This document shows, piece by piece, positions 32,526 through 43,349 of a stretch of 64,000 nucleotides of DNA. How positions within the stretch are numbered: position 1 is the stretch's first letter; every line of letters begins with the position of its first letter. The notes under the pieces are model-generated. The model was not told the origin of the DNA. It worked only from the letters and a program-made list of their open reading frames with translations, and did not search any database. The position numbers and the translations under genes are program-made. The stretch comes from Fremontodendron californicum (taxonomy: Eukaryota; Streptophyta; Magnoliopsida; Malvales; Malvaceae). The stretch is taken from assembly GCA_030761205.1 (NCBI GenBank), contig JAULJL010000033.1, forward strand, positions 3,479,501-3,543,500. Direction: 5' to 3'.

Positions 32526-34601
32526 CATTATCTAACATTTTGCTTGTTGTGTCTCAGTTATAATAAGTGGTTAGCAACCTCTGCAGGTAATATCTCCTAA
32601 ATTCTACCTTTAAAATTTGACATTGGGGACAATGTCATATTTTAGTAGGGGGTAAGGGACATATTTTGCTAATTTAAAAAAAAAAAAAAAAATTGTTGTG
32701 TTTTAAGCCATTTAGAAGTATTCATTCTGAACAAGGTCTGAGTAAGGGAGACTTGAGACATATCTTGTCAGTTTGATTTTTTCTTTTCAAAAAAAAAAAA
32801 AATAGTTTGTTGTGTTTTAAGCAATTTAGAAGTATTCATTCTGAACAAGGTCTGAGTAAGGGAGACTTGAGACACACCTTGTCAGTTTGATTTTAATCTT
32901 TTTATGTTTACTTGTTAATTTTTGTTTAGTATTTTAAGATTATTCAGGTTGCATGAGTTTGTTTTGTTTTGAGTCTTAGCTTTTCCTATTCTTATGTTAT
33001 TAGTTCTTTTCTCTTACTCATGATTCTTTCATTTGAGTTAATAGACTTACATTGAGGACAATGTAAGAATTAAGTGTGGGGGGAATGATTTAGGATTTCT
33101 TTTATTTTGTCTACTATTTTTTTTTATGAGTCTTTATTATTATTATTTTTTTTTTTTTGAGTTTTAGTTCCTTTTTAATACAATGATGAGATATGAATTG
33201 CATAAGTCTAAAACAGATTTATTAGTGAGAAGATTTTCATGAGAATTGAGCTTGATGTCAACCTTTTTATGAGCCAATGTTAATATGATATGTTGATTGA
33301 GAAATAAGCATGTTTAGACTTAATCTGACTTGTATAATCATCCTTGTGAGTTTTTGAGCCTATAATGATTGATGCATTATACAAATCAATCTAATTTCTT
33401 TCTTGAGTGCTCTTATGATTACATGATTCTCTAGAACTTGCTTTAAACCGTTTGAGACTATATTGATACATGTGACAACATGAATATGATAGAGGCATTA
33501 GGATTATAACCAGAGCCAAACAGCCATCCATTATTAATGTTCCAAGAGAACACACCCTTAGTGAACCAATTTGAGCCTACATTGAATAAGCTATCTCTTT
33601 GGTAACCATAACTTGTCCCTAACCTAAATATACTTATATCTTTACCTTTGTTCCAAAGATGAATTAGCATGTTTTGAGACAAGTTGCAAAGACAAGGAAG
33701 ATTTATTGAAAATTTGGGTTAGAAACAAGAAATAAGTGTGGGGGGAAAAGAAAGAAAAAAGTCAAGAGAAAAAGAAAGGGATCATTGTCAAATACATTCC
33801 CATATTAAAAAAAAAAAAAAAACTTCTCTTGAACTTCTAGTTAAAGTAAAAAAAAAAAGATGTTACAAAGTTGGTTAGAATGATGCAAAGGCTCAACATG
33901 AATATTTAGCCTATGTTATTATGTGCTTTATAAGAGTTTTGAGAAGTTTTATTTGTATGATCTTTTTATGTCTCTAAACTTTATGAACTCTTTGGAACCT
34001 TTGTGATATCTTTATCCTTTTGTTCTTCAACCACATTACAAACCCCTTGGCCCCATTACAACCTTGATTAAAGACCTCTTGATTCATGAAGTTGTATGAT
34101 CTAAATAGTGGAGAATAGGTGGAAAAGCAAGAATATGGTAGAACTGTTTTCATGAGATTGATTGAGTGTAAACACTTCACCACTACTTTAAAGAGTGAAA
34201 ATCATGAGGGTATCTCATGTGAGAAGTTGAGATTAAATTTGAACATGCAATATTTTGATTGAGATATGTTATGCTAATATTGGCTTAACTCAAACAATTT
34301 ACATTCAAGCATGATTTTTTGTGAAATTCTTTAAGCTATTGATTAGTTTATAAGACTTGTTCAAAGATTGTCTCTAATTTGTATTGAAAGGATTAGGAAT
34401 AAATATTTTTAGTATATGTAGTTTATTTATATTTTAGTTTTTCAATGTTTGTGGGTATCGTTCTAGTAAACCCTCACGAGACTAAACTCGTCCACTAGGG
34501 ACACCTAGGGGTTTAAAGGCTTGTGTCACATGCTAAGTGCCACCGTGATTTCCTACGAAAATGGATTAGATTAGATTTTCTTATTTTATTTTTATTGAGT
34601 C
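32526..34601 (+). other. Noncoding tail of composite copy 2
   Basis: About 2 kb with hairpins at 32619-32636 and 33047-33066, each followed by a G-run, a further G-run near 33735, two copies of the roughly 115-bp repeat joined by A-runs (about 32680-32890), and a conserved GC-richer block (about 34440-34560) shared with A, C and D. Small open frames here are antisense or short and not supported. Confidence 0.7.
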
Positions 34602-34638
34602 GTTGCTAGGGACTAGCAACAATCTAAGTGTGGGGGTG
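34602..34638 (+). promoter_or_regulatory. Hairpin and polypurine tract of the composite
   Basis: Hairpin GTTGCTAG-GGA-CTAGCAAC at 34602-34620, then AAGTGTGGGGGTG at 34626-34638 touching the 3' LTR. Confidence 0.87.
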
Positions 34639-36544
34639 TGATAACTCGTATAATTATATAGTTTTTAGTTATGTTTTATTATTGTTTTGTGTCAAATACG
34701 AGTTATTATTGTTTAGTCTAATTGTGTTTATGATCTTTTATATTTTTATGTGTTTTGGTGTTTTTCACAAGTTTCTTTGAGTGATTTCAGATTACTAGAA
34801 TTAAGGGCAAATCCAGTTCAGTTCCAGTTCCGACACCTTTTGCCATATCAGCTATATCTCGAGTTTCACTGAAGCAATAAGGCTCAAATTTGTAGCCATG
34901 CAAAGCTAAGAGGCATATCTATCTTTTTCATGTTTTACACTTCTTGAAACGGAGTCGTTTTCCCTAGCGAAATCGACCATCAAGTTGGCTGATGTGCAAT
35001 GACGTCTGTGCTGACCTGTTTTCGTATTATGCCCATATCTTCTTATCCACATCAGAAAATGAGCTGATTCCAACGGCTATGGATCAGTAACTGATAGGGG
35101 AACATGTTTTTAGAAGACCATGTGATCAGATAAGGCCTCCAAAATTGACAAAATCGACCATCAAGTTGGCTGATCAAAATCGTCATATATGACGAAAATT
35201 GTTAGAAAATGCACCCACCTATTATACCTACCTTTGAAATTTGTAAAGCTTGTCTCTTGTCATTTAGCCCTCCAAAATGTGTATAAATAGAGGGCCTTGG
35301 ATGATTGTAAGGGATCATATTGTACATAGGTAGGATATTAGCCATTTTAATAAAATTCTCTAAGTTTTCTTCTTCTTTCTTTTCTCTAGTTTTCTTTCTT
35401 TTCTCTAGTTTTCTTTTTCTTTAGAGAGAGCAAGAGGTTGGATAATTAATATTCTTCCTCTTCTTCTTTCTTTCTTTTATTTTCTTCTTAGATTTTCTTT
35501 AATTTTATGTTTATGTTTACAATGCCTATGCTAGGCTAAACTTCTATTTGGTTAAGGGTGATTTCAAAGCCCTAGACATGTTTTGTGATTGATTTTCAGA
35601 TTCTATCTATCATTAATTTTCTATCAAAGTTGCTTATGTTCTTCTACAAGAATTGTTCATGATGTTGTCTTGATTTATTTAGGTGTACAACTAGATAGAT
35701 CTTGATAATTATCTATTGCTAGTTTAGGAGTCTTGATCCGTGTAATTGTCTTGATTTCCTATTCATAAGTGGCAATTTGTGATTAATGATTATGGTCAAG
35801 TTTTCAATAATTGCAAAGTGGAACATAACCTAAGTTGAACAATCCGAGCTTATGTGTTTGTTGCTTAGATCAACCTATCTTTCTCATCATAAAGCTGCCA
35901 TTAAATTGAATCTAGAGAGCTTATTCTAGGTTGTTTGATGGTTAGAGATTAAATAGAGAGCTTGTTCTATTTAACGACAAACTAAGGAAAGATTGGGATA
36001 ACAGAGCTTATTGTTATCTACGGTTGTTAACTTTGATAGTTGGTTGATATTGATAGATCTGAAATTGATTCTTAATGATGTCTAGTGGTGGAGAATGAAA
36101 CCTTAACCATATTTTTCATATTTGATTCTTCTTACTTACTTGTTTTCTTACTTTTCTAGTTTGCTTATTTTTAAAAGTATATTTATTTTTATTGGCTGGT
36201 TATACCGCCTAATTTGTATATTAACTTTGTTTTATTTTTATTGGCTGGTTATACCGCCTAATTTAGTATATATATTTTTATTGGCTGGTTATACCGCCTA
36301 ATTTAGTATATATATTTTTATTGGCTGTTATACCGCCTTGCATCTTATTCTTATTATTTACTTTAGTTTAAATCTGGCTTCAAAAACCCCTTTTCTTTTA
36401 TTGTTTTCTTTGAATGTAAGTTATAAACTAATAACTCATAAATTAAAACCCAATCCATGAGGACTCGACCCTTGCTAACTACTATACTTACAATTGATCT
36501 TTTTAGTGCAAGGTTAAATAAGATACACTCTTTAGGGTGCATCA
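34639..36544 (+). repeat. 3' LTR of the composite
   Basis: 1906 bp, TGATAACTCG...GGTGCATCA, followed directly by the ACATT duplication. Confidence 0.95.
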
Positions 36545-36549
36545 ACATT
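36545..36549. repeat. Target-site duplication ACATT, right copy
   Basis: Matches 12202-12206 exactly. It reconnects the gypsy B leader across the composite. Confidence 0.85.
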
Positions 36550-36589
36550 CATTTTTTTTTTCTAACCAAATTTGTTTTGCTGCAATTTA

Positions 36590-37078
36590 AGATGTCTCTC
36601 ACAGGTGGCCATAAAGTAAAGCAGGTTCTGCAAGAGATAAGAGAGTTCACATTATTGTTTGGGAGGTTTGTGCAACAAGAGGAAGAAAGATGGAGAAGAA
36701 AAAAAGAGAAAAAGAGAGAAGAAGAAAAGAAAAAGAAAGTGAGGTGGCTACAAATAAAGAAAAGCAAGAGGAAACGAAGAGTAAAAATGAAAGTGAAAAA
36801 GAAATGGAGGTGGCTGAAATTAAAGAAGTAAGAGAGGAGCCACTAGTGGAAAAGGAGATAATTCCTGCTGAGGGAAACAAAGAATTTGAGAATTTTTTTG
36901 ATTCAAAAGAGAGTGAGGTTTTTATTCTTCATGCTCCTAACCAATCTCTTCCTACTTTTACTGCTTCTTTGTTGAAGGATTGTGAGAATTTATTTTCGGA
37001 GGAGTTGCAGAATAGGTTGCCACCCATAAGCGGCATTGTGCATCACCTTGATTTAGTACCTAGTGCCGTCATTCTCAT
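36590..37078 (+). pseudogene. Gypsy B polyprotein fragment: Lys/Glu-rich spacer and pre-RT segment
   Basis: One frame starts at an ATG (36591) and becomes Lys/Arg-rich. The overlapping frame from 36690 is a Lys/Glu-rich spacer followed by LLKDCENLFSEELQNRLPPI and HLDLVPSA, recognisable as the segment just before RT in Ty3/gypsy polyproteins (the familiar LPP-x-RGI-x-HxID region, with changes). A frameshift is needed to link the frames. Gag and protease are not visible between the leader and this part, so gypsy B was already internally deleted. The frame is ended by the inserted LTR at 37079. Confidence 0.65.
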
Positions 37079-37715
37079 TGATGCACCCAAAAGAGTGTAT
37101 CTTTATTTAACCTTGCACTAAAAAGATCAATTGTAAGTATAGTAGTTAGCAAGGGTCGAGTCCTCAGGGATTGAGTTTTAGTTAAGAATTATTAGTCTAA
37201 AACCTAAATTCAAGGAAAACAAAATAAAAGGGGATGTTTTTAAAATCAATTTAAACTAAAGACTTATAATCAAAGAAGAAAGCAAGTAAATAAGAAGTAA
37301 TCAAATATGAGAAAAATATGGTTAAGGTTTCATTCTCCACCACTAGACATCATTAAGAATCAATTTCATATCTATCAACATTAATTAGCTATCAAAGTTA
37401 ACAACCGTAGATAACAACAAGCTCTGTTACCCTAATCTTTCCTTAGTTTGTCGTTAAATAGAACAAGCTCTCTATTTAATCTCTAACTATCAAACAACCT
37501 AGAATAAGCTCTCCAAGTTCAATTTAATAGCAGCTTTATGATGAGAAAGATAGGTTGATCTAAGCAACAAACACATAAGCTCGGATTGTTCAACTTAGGT
37601 TATGTTCCACTTTGCAATTATTGAAAACTTGACCATAATCATTAATCACAAATTGCCACTTATGAATAGGAAATCAAGACAATTACACGGATCAAGACTC
37701 CTAAACTAGCATTAG
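37079..37715 (-). repeat. Fragment of an older Athila-type LTR
   Basis: Begins with the LTR terminus TGATGCACCC and follows the LTR for 637 bp, then is broken by the LTR at 37716. It lacks the GGCGG subrepeats. The last five bases, ATTAG (37711-37715), are a candidate target site for element E; the partner copy is outside the window. Confidence 0.8.
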
Positions 37716-38016
37716 TGATGCACCCAAAAGAGTGTATCTTATTTAACCTTCCACTAAAAAGATCAATTGTAAGTATAGTAGTTAGCAAGGGTCGAGTCCT
37801 CAGGGATTGGGTTTTAGTTTATAATAGTTTAAAACTTAAATTCAAGGAAAACAAAAGAAAAAGGGGTTTTGAAATAGTTTTAAAAATAAGCAAACAATAA
37901 AAGTAAGATGCAAGTAAGAAATAAGAAATCAAATATGAGAGAAATATGGTTAAGGTTTCATTCTCCACCACTAGACATCATTAAGAATCAATTTCAGATC
38001 TATCAATATCAACCAA
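37716..38016 (-). repeat. Element E 3' LTR, piece 1
   Basis: Starts TGATGCACCC and ends in ATCAACCAA, where element C is inserted. No GGCGG subrepeats. It continues at 47459. Confidence 0.85.
38012..38016. repeat. Target-site duplication ACCAA, left copy (element C)
   Basis: Immediately precedes TGATAACTCG at 38017; repeated at 47454-47458. Confidence 0.95.
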
Positions 38017-40049
38017 TGATAACTCGTATAATTATATAGTTTTTAGTTATGTTTTATTATTGTTTTGTGTCAAATACGAGTTATTATTGTTTAGTCTAAT
38101 TGTGTTTATGATCTTTTATATTTTTATGTAATTTGGTGTTTTTCACAAGTTTCTTTGAGTGATTTCAGATTACTAGAATTAAGGGCAAATCCAGTTCAGT
38201 TGCAGTTCCGACACATTTTGCCATATCAGCTATATCTGGAGTTTCACTGAAGCAATAAGGCTGAAATTTGTAGCCGTGCAAAGCTAAGAGGCATATCTAT
38301 CTTTTTCATGTTTTATACTTCTTGAAACGGAGTCGTTTTCCCTAGCGAAATCGACCATCAAGTTGGCTGATGCGCAATGATGTCTGTGCTGACCTGTTTT
38401 CGTATTTTGCCCATATCTGCTTATCCACATCAGAAAATGAGCTGATTCGAATGGCTATGGATCCGTGACTGATACGGGAACCTTTGTCTAGAAGACCATA
38501 TGATCAGATCAGGCCTCTAATATTGACGAAATCGACCATCAAGTTGGCTGATGTGCAATGACGTCTGTGCTGACATGTTTTCGTATTTTGCCCATATCTG
38601 CCTATCCACATCAGCAAATGATCTGATTCCAACGGCTATGGATCCGTAACTGATAGGGGAACCTTTTTCTAGAAGACCATGTGATCAGATCAGGCCTCCA
38701 ACATTGACGAAATTGACCATCAAGTTGGCTGATCAAAATTGTCATACAATATGACGAAAATTGTTAGAAAAATTCACCCACCTATTATACCTACCTTTGA
38801 AATTTGTAAAGCTTGTCTCTTGTCATTTAGCCTTCCAAAATGTGTATAAATAGAGGGCCTTGGATGATTGTAGAGGATCATATTGTACATAGGTAGGATA
38901 TTAGCCATTTTAATAAAATTCTCTAAGTTTTCTTCTTCTTTCTTTTCTCTAGTTTTCTTTTTCTTTAGAGAGAGCAAGAGGTTGGATAATTAATATTCTT
39001 CCTCTTCTTCTTTCTTTCTTTTATTTTGTTCTTAGATTTTCTTTAATTTTATGTTTATGTTTATAATGCCTATGCTAGGCTAAACTTCTATTTGGTTAAG
39101 GGTGATTTCAAAGCCCTAGACATGTTTTGTGATTGATTTTCAGATTCTATCTATCATTAATTTTCTATCAAAGTTGCTTATGTTCTTCTACAAGAATTGT
39201 TCATGATGTTGTCTAGATTTATTTAGGTGTACAACTAGATAGATCTTGATAATTATCTATTGCTAGTTTAGGAGTCTTGATCCGTGTAATTGTCTTGATT
39301 TCCTATTCATAAGTGGCAATTTGTGATTAATGATTATGGTCAAGTTTTCAATAATTGCAAAGTGGAACATAACCTAAGTTGAACAATCCGAGCTTATGTG
39401 TTTGTTGCTTAGATCAACCTATCTTTCTCATCATAAAGCTGCCATTAAATTGAATTTAGAGAGCTTATTCTAGGTTGTTTAATGGTTAGAGATTAAATAG
39501 AGAGCTTGTTCTATTTAACGACAAACTAAGGAAAGATTGGGGTAACAGAGCTTGTTGTTATCTACGGTTGTTAACTTTGATAGTTGGTTGATATTGATAG
39601 ATCTGAAATTGATTCTTAATGATGTCTAGTGGTGGAGAATGAAACCTTAACCATATTTTTCATATTTGATTCTTCTTACTTACTTGTTTTCTTACTTTTC
39701 TAGTTTGCTTATTTTTAAAAGTATATTTATTTTTATTGGCTGGTTATACCGCCTAATTTGTATATTAACTTTGTTTTATTTTTATTGGCTGGTTATACCG
39801 CCTAATTTAGTATATATATTTTTATTGGCTGGTTATACCGCCTTGCATCTTATTCTTATTATTTACTTTAGTTTAAATCTGGCTTCAAAAACCCCTTTTC
39901 TTTTCTTGTTTTTTTTTAACGTAAGTTATAAACTATTAACTTATAAACTAAAACCCAATCCCTGAGGACTCGACCCTTGCTAACTACTATACTTACAATT
40001 TATCTTTTTAGTGCAAGGTTAAATAAGATACACTCTTTTGGGTGCATCA
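38017..40049 (+). repeat. 5' LTR of element C
   Basis: 2033 bp. Contains a tandem duplication of about 181 bp in U3 (38353-38533 and 38534-38714), a TATA box at 38845-38852 and three GGCTGGTTATACCGCC subrepeats. Confidence 0.96.
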
Positions 40050-40055
40050 AATTTT

Positions 40056-40072
40056 TGGCGCCGTTGCCGGGG
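40056..40072 (+). promoter_or_regulatory. Primer-binding site of element C (tRNA-Asp)
   Basis: TGGCGCCGTTGCCGGGG, perfect, 6 bp after the LTR. Confidence 0.93.
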
Positions 40073-40191
40073 ATTGTTTTCTTTAGTTTATTTGTTACTT
40101 GGTTTATTCTTATTTTCAGTTCTAATTAGTTCTATTTTCTTGTACATACAAGTTTTTCTTATCAAATTTTGAAAAAAAAAAAAAAAAAAAA

Positions 40192-41133
40192 TTGATGGAA
40201 TTTAGCAATCTAACGCTTGAAGAGTTGGTGGCATACATGAACATGGAGAATCAACAAGCCAATCTCACCTTCCCAGTTCAACAATTTGCCATGGGAGGAT
40301 GTCAAGGCCATCAAGCGTTCCAAGACCAACAGTATGATCATTACTCAAACACTTACCATGAGGGATGGTGGGATCATACTAATTATGGCTACTCGAAAAA
40401 TTACCAAGAAGTAGATCCTTATGCCAATTACACTCATCCATCTAGCTTCAATCAATCATGGTCCCAAGAACCAGATCTTTTTCAACCACCACATATGACT
40501 CAAAACTCGGGTACTTCTTTAGAAGATCTTGTCTATTCTCTTGTTACTGATACATTGCAATTTCAACAGGAAACAAGGGCAAGCATCCAGAGTTTGGAAA
40601 AGCAAATGATCCAATTGACTAGTAGTATGGTGGGATGGGTAGCACAAAGATCTGAAGAACTCCCTGCCCAAACAATGATTAACCCAAAGGAGAATACTAC
40701 AATTGTGACCTTGAGGAATGAGGAACAAGATGAGGATGAGACAAAATTAGAGATGAATTCTATTCTTGAGGATAATGAAGCCAATGATCCAAATAAGAGT
40801 ATTTCGGCACCTGAGGTAACGTTTGAGATTCCAATTTTTACTAATGTTTCTTCTCCACCTTTTCCTAGTAGATTCGCAAAGTTCAAGGAGGATGAACATG
40901 AACAAGACACGCTGGAAACCTTAAACTGTTTGTTTGTGGATGTTATTCAACAAGTACCAAAAGATGCACCATTCCTCGATGAGATATGCACCACCAAGGA
41001 TGATGGAATAATACTTGTAATGGAGAATGCATCCACTGTTGTGCAAAGAAAGCTTCCTCTCAAACGCATAAATTTGGGAAATTTCATGCATGAGCCTGAC
41101 AAGCCTAAAAAGCCAAGAAGGGGTGTTGGTTAG
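40192..41133 (+). CDS. Gag-tail ORF of element C
   Basis: 313 aa starting MMEFSN; the second Met (40195) matches the start used by the other copies. Blocks shared with the element D Gag tail: YDHYSNTYHEGW, NSGTSLEDLV, FQQETRASIQSLE, SSPPFPSRFAKFKEDE. It ends at RRGVG before protease. No capsid domain or zinc knuckle. It is less similar to the composite copies than those are to each other. Confidence 0.8.
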   Translation: MMEFSNLTLEELVAYMNMENQQANLTFPVQQFAMGGCQGHQAFQDQQYDHYSNTYHEGWWDHTNYGYSKNYQEVDPYANYTHPSSFNQSWSQEPDLFQPPHMTQNSGTSLEDLVYSLVTDTLQFQQETRASIQSLEKQMIQLTSSMVGWVAQRSEELPAQTMINPKENTTIVTLRNEEQDEDETKLEMNSILEDNEANDPNKSISAPEVTFEIPIFTNVSSPPFPSRFAKFKEDEHEQDTLETLNCLFVDVIQQVPKDAPFLDEICTTKDDGIILVMENASTVVQRKLPLKRINLGNFMHEPDKPKKPRRGVG

Positions 41134-41675
41134 ATTCAAAACACTAACTCAAGTGTTAATTGGGAAGACAGCCCAATTAAAGATGAAATTGCCAACCTTC
41201 CATATTCAGATTTGCTTTCTCTTTCTCTTTCTTTTCCTTTTTCTTTTATTATTTTTATTGTTTTTATTTTTATTTCTTATGTTTCTTTGTTAATTGTGTT
41301 TACTGTTTTTAAGTTCATTTAGGCTGCATAAGTTTCTTTTGTTTAATAGTTCTTTTCTCTTACATATAATTCTTGCATTGGGGGATAATAGCATTACATT
41401 AATGACAATGTAAGAATTATGTGTGGGGGGAAGAATTTAGGATTTTATTTAGAGTGTTTTGTTTTTGAGTCTTTTTATGTTGTTTTTCTTTCTGATCCTT
41501 GTTTTGAAAATAACTAGATGTAAATATAATTTTTAATTCTTTTACCCCGGTTAAATGGCGGATAACGGTACTCCGTGATTATTTAAATCGGTTCCATCAG
41601 CTACCCACAAAACTGATATTGTATATAAATTTCTCTTCCAATTTCTCTTTCATTTTTTTTTCATTTTTTTTCAGG
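41134..41675 (+). other. Spacer with hairpin/G-run, element C
   Basis: Hairpin at 41394-41413 followed by GTGTGGGGGG (41421-41430). TATA-like TATATAAAT at 41622-41630. Pyrimidine tract ending in CAG at 41672-41674. Confidence 0.55.
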
Positions 41676-42212
41676 ATGGATGATATTCTCACAAGATTGC
41701 AGAAACGATTTCCTCCTTTTCCTCGAAATATTTTACTGAAGCTTTACCAAGTTCGATTTGAAAGATTAAGAATGCTTATGCACAAAGGGATTCCTGCAGA
41801 CATACGTTGGATAATTGAAGCCAAGGTACGTGAAGATGAATATCTTCCTATTTTGCATTTACCAGGTGCAGGTAGAAGTACTTTTGCAAAGAAGCGACGA
41901 GCAAAGCGCATGAGTTCAAATTGCCACAAATGTGCACGATGGACGTGTAACGGTAAATGTCGTTCTATTGGGATTCCGTCCTCTAATCGAGATGATAAAA
42001 TTGAATTCATTAAGGATGGACTGAGTAAGGAGAATTTGGGTAATATCCAACTTTCTCTTGAGACGCATCCTAGTGGAGACGTACAAAGAGAAATTCTTGA
42101 TTTATGGCCGCAATTCCAAAGGGAATGGCAACATCTTGGGAATCTGATGTTAAAAGACCCTGTTTGCCAGCTTGTAAGAAAACTGGATGGGAAGCATATC
42201 CTCGACTCATAG
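41676..42212 (+). CDS. Basic CX2CX4CX3C zinc-finger-like cargo protein, element C
   Basis: 178 aa, intact. Small differences from other copies (for example Phe for Leu near residue 28, Ala for Asp near 41, and a Gly-Ala-Gly in place of Gly-Thr-Gly near 64-66); the basic patch and the four cysteines are unchanged. The changes avoid the putative functional core, which fits constraint but is a small sample. An in-frame upstream ATG at 41619 is not preferred because it precedes the CAG acceptor-like site. Confidence 0.75.
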   Translation: MDDILTRLQKRFPPFPRNILLKLYQVRFERLRMLMHKGIPADIRWIIEAKVREDEYLPILHLPGAGRSTFAKKRRAKRMSSNCHKCARWTCNGKCRSIGIPSSNRDDKIEFIKDGLSKENLGNIQLSLETHPSGDVQREILDLWPQFQREWQHLGNLMLKDPVCQLVRKLDGKHILDS

Positions 42213-42701
42213 AAGGCGTTTAAGCCGTTTCTGGACGTAAAACCAGAGGAAGATGTGAGCCACAATCACAACTACAATAAATGACTTCTCAGCTTTTGGT
42301 TTGATTTGCAATAACTTTATTTCGGTTTAATTTACGTGTTATTCGATTTGTGTAATTATTCTAATTTTTTTTATTTGTCTTTTACGGTTGATTTTTCTTC
42401 CCTTTTTGATTTTCTTCCTGAAATCACGCAAAAATCTTTTGTTAGGTTAACATTTTCTTCTGACAGGTCAAATACACTTTCGGCGACATTATTACTCTTT
42501 ACTTTTACGGTTGATTTTTCTTCTCTTTTTGATTTTCTTCCTGAAATCACGCAAAAATCTTTTGTTAGGTTAACATTTTCTTCTGACAGGTCAGATACAC
42601 TTTCGGCAACATTATTACTCTTGTCTGATTCACTACTCAGTCCTCTATATATTACACCATGTACTCATTCTCTTTCAGGCACTCGAAAAAAAGAAAAAAA
42701 A
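42213..42701 (+). promoter_or_regulatory. LOG upstream region of element C with a 123-bp tandem duplication
   Basis: The block 42381-42503 is repeated at about 42504-42626 with few changes; other elements have one copy. Downstream are TATATATT (42645-42652) and a pyrimidine tract ending in CAG at 42676-42678, 23 bp before the ATG. The duplication keeps the frame open upstream, which is why a much longer open frame begins at 42336; the added part is not conserved. Confidence 0.55.
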
Positions 42702-43349
42702 ATGGAAAGTACTTCGTCCCAACGCATTAAAAAAATTTGTGTTTTTGGAGGTGCTTATCCAGGGAAAAATAACATATTCGCTGATGAAGCCATAAGAGTT
42801 GGAGTAATACTTGCCCAACAAAAGATCCAGTTGATTTATGGAGGCGGTAGTACGGGTTTAATGGGAGCAGTCGCTACAGCAGCACACGCCGGAGGAAGTC
42901 CAGTTCTAGGAATCGTGCCAAAACTATTCACAGATTTTTGTGGACCTACCTTGGGTAAGGAAATACAAGTCTGGAGTATCCCTGAACGGATAACAATCAT
43001 GTACCATTCTGCCGATGCATTCATTGCTTTACCAGGAGGTCTGGGTACATTGGAAGAAATAGCTTGCGTGGCTTCTTGGTCATCTTTGGTCACAAATAAG
43101 AAACCCATTGGTTTGCTTAATATTAATGGTTATTTTAGTAATTTGCTTTCATATTTAGATAATGCTGTGGATAATGGATTCATGTTTTCAGAGGCAAGGA
43201 GAACCATAATTTCTGCTACAACCATTGAAGATTTACTCAAAAAGCTCCAAGCTTATGAGTATTTTTCTGCTACGGTTGTTTCGCAAACGCTCGGAAAAAG
43301 AAAAAGAGATATGGACGAGCAAGGAGTGGATTGCACTTTGTCTTTGTGA
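42702..43349 (+). CDS. LOG-like: LOG-type phosphoribohydrolase, element C
   Basis: 215 aa, intact. Substitutions relative to the composite copies include Gln for His near 43, Asp for Ser near 78, Leu for Val near 84, Ile for Val near 93 and Tyr-Phe for Cys-Leu near 187. The phosphate loop YGGGSTGLMG, Arg about 96 and PGGLGTLEE are unchanged. The 337-codon frame starting at 42336 is rejected as the protein because its extra part comes from the duplicated leader. Predicted role as in the other copies. It lies in the youngest-looking complete element. Confidence 0.93.
   Translation: MESTSSQRIKKICVFGGAYPGKNNIFADEAIRVGVILAQQKIQLIYGGGSTGLMGAVATAAHAGGSPVLGIVPKLFTDFCGPTLGKEIQVWSIPERITIMYHSADAFIALPGGLGTLEEIACVASWSSLVTNKKPIGLLNINGYFSNLLSYLDNAVDNGFMFSEARRTIISATTIEDLLKKLQAYEYFSATVVSQTLGKRKRDMDEQGVDCTLSL

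Larger units (their letters stand above)
12207..36544 (+). mobile_element. 24.3-kb composite LOG-carrying Athila-type element
   Basis: Bounded by complete LTRs (12207-14113 and 34639-36544) and by ACATT on both sides, in the leader of gypsy B. Inside are two direct, almost identical copies of a non-autonomous element: 14114-18705, and 29366-34638 with its own 5'-truncated LTR at 27709-29365. Between them lies a minus-strand array of truncated LTRs (18706-27708). Whether it integrated in this form or was rearranged afterwards cannot be told from the sequence alone. A mis-assembly of tandem sequence should also be excluded. Confidence 0.8.
36545..37078 (+). mobile_element. Gypsy B, right part
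   Basis: Continues gypsy B after the composite. It is cut at 37079 by a minus-strand Athila-type LTR. Confidence 0.75.

Noticed and set aside
36457..36590. N-terminal part of an open frame crossing from the LTR into gypsy B
   Set aside because: The frame begins antisense in the composite 3' LTR and enters gypsy B by chance; only the part after 36590 relates to a polyprotein.
39666..39965. 99-aa hydrophobic frame in LTRs (also 47070-47369, and on the minus strand 47946-48245 and 58715-59014)
   Set aside because: It is the translation of T-rich LTR sequence with the GGCTGGTTATACCGCC subrepeats (YWLVIPP repeats), present only in LTRs, without a start context or motif.
42336..43349. 337-aa extended LOG in element C
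   Set aside because: The extra 122 residues come from the leader and its 123-bp duplication and are not open in other copies; the shared ATG at 42702 is the start.
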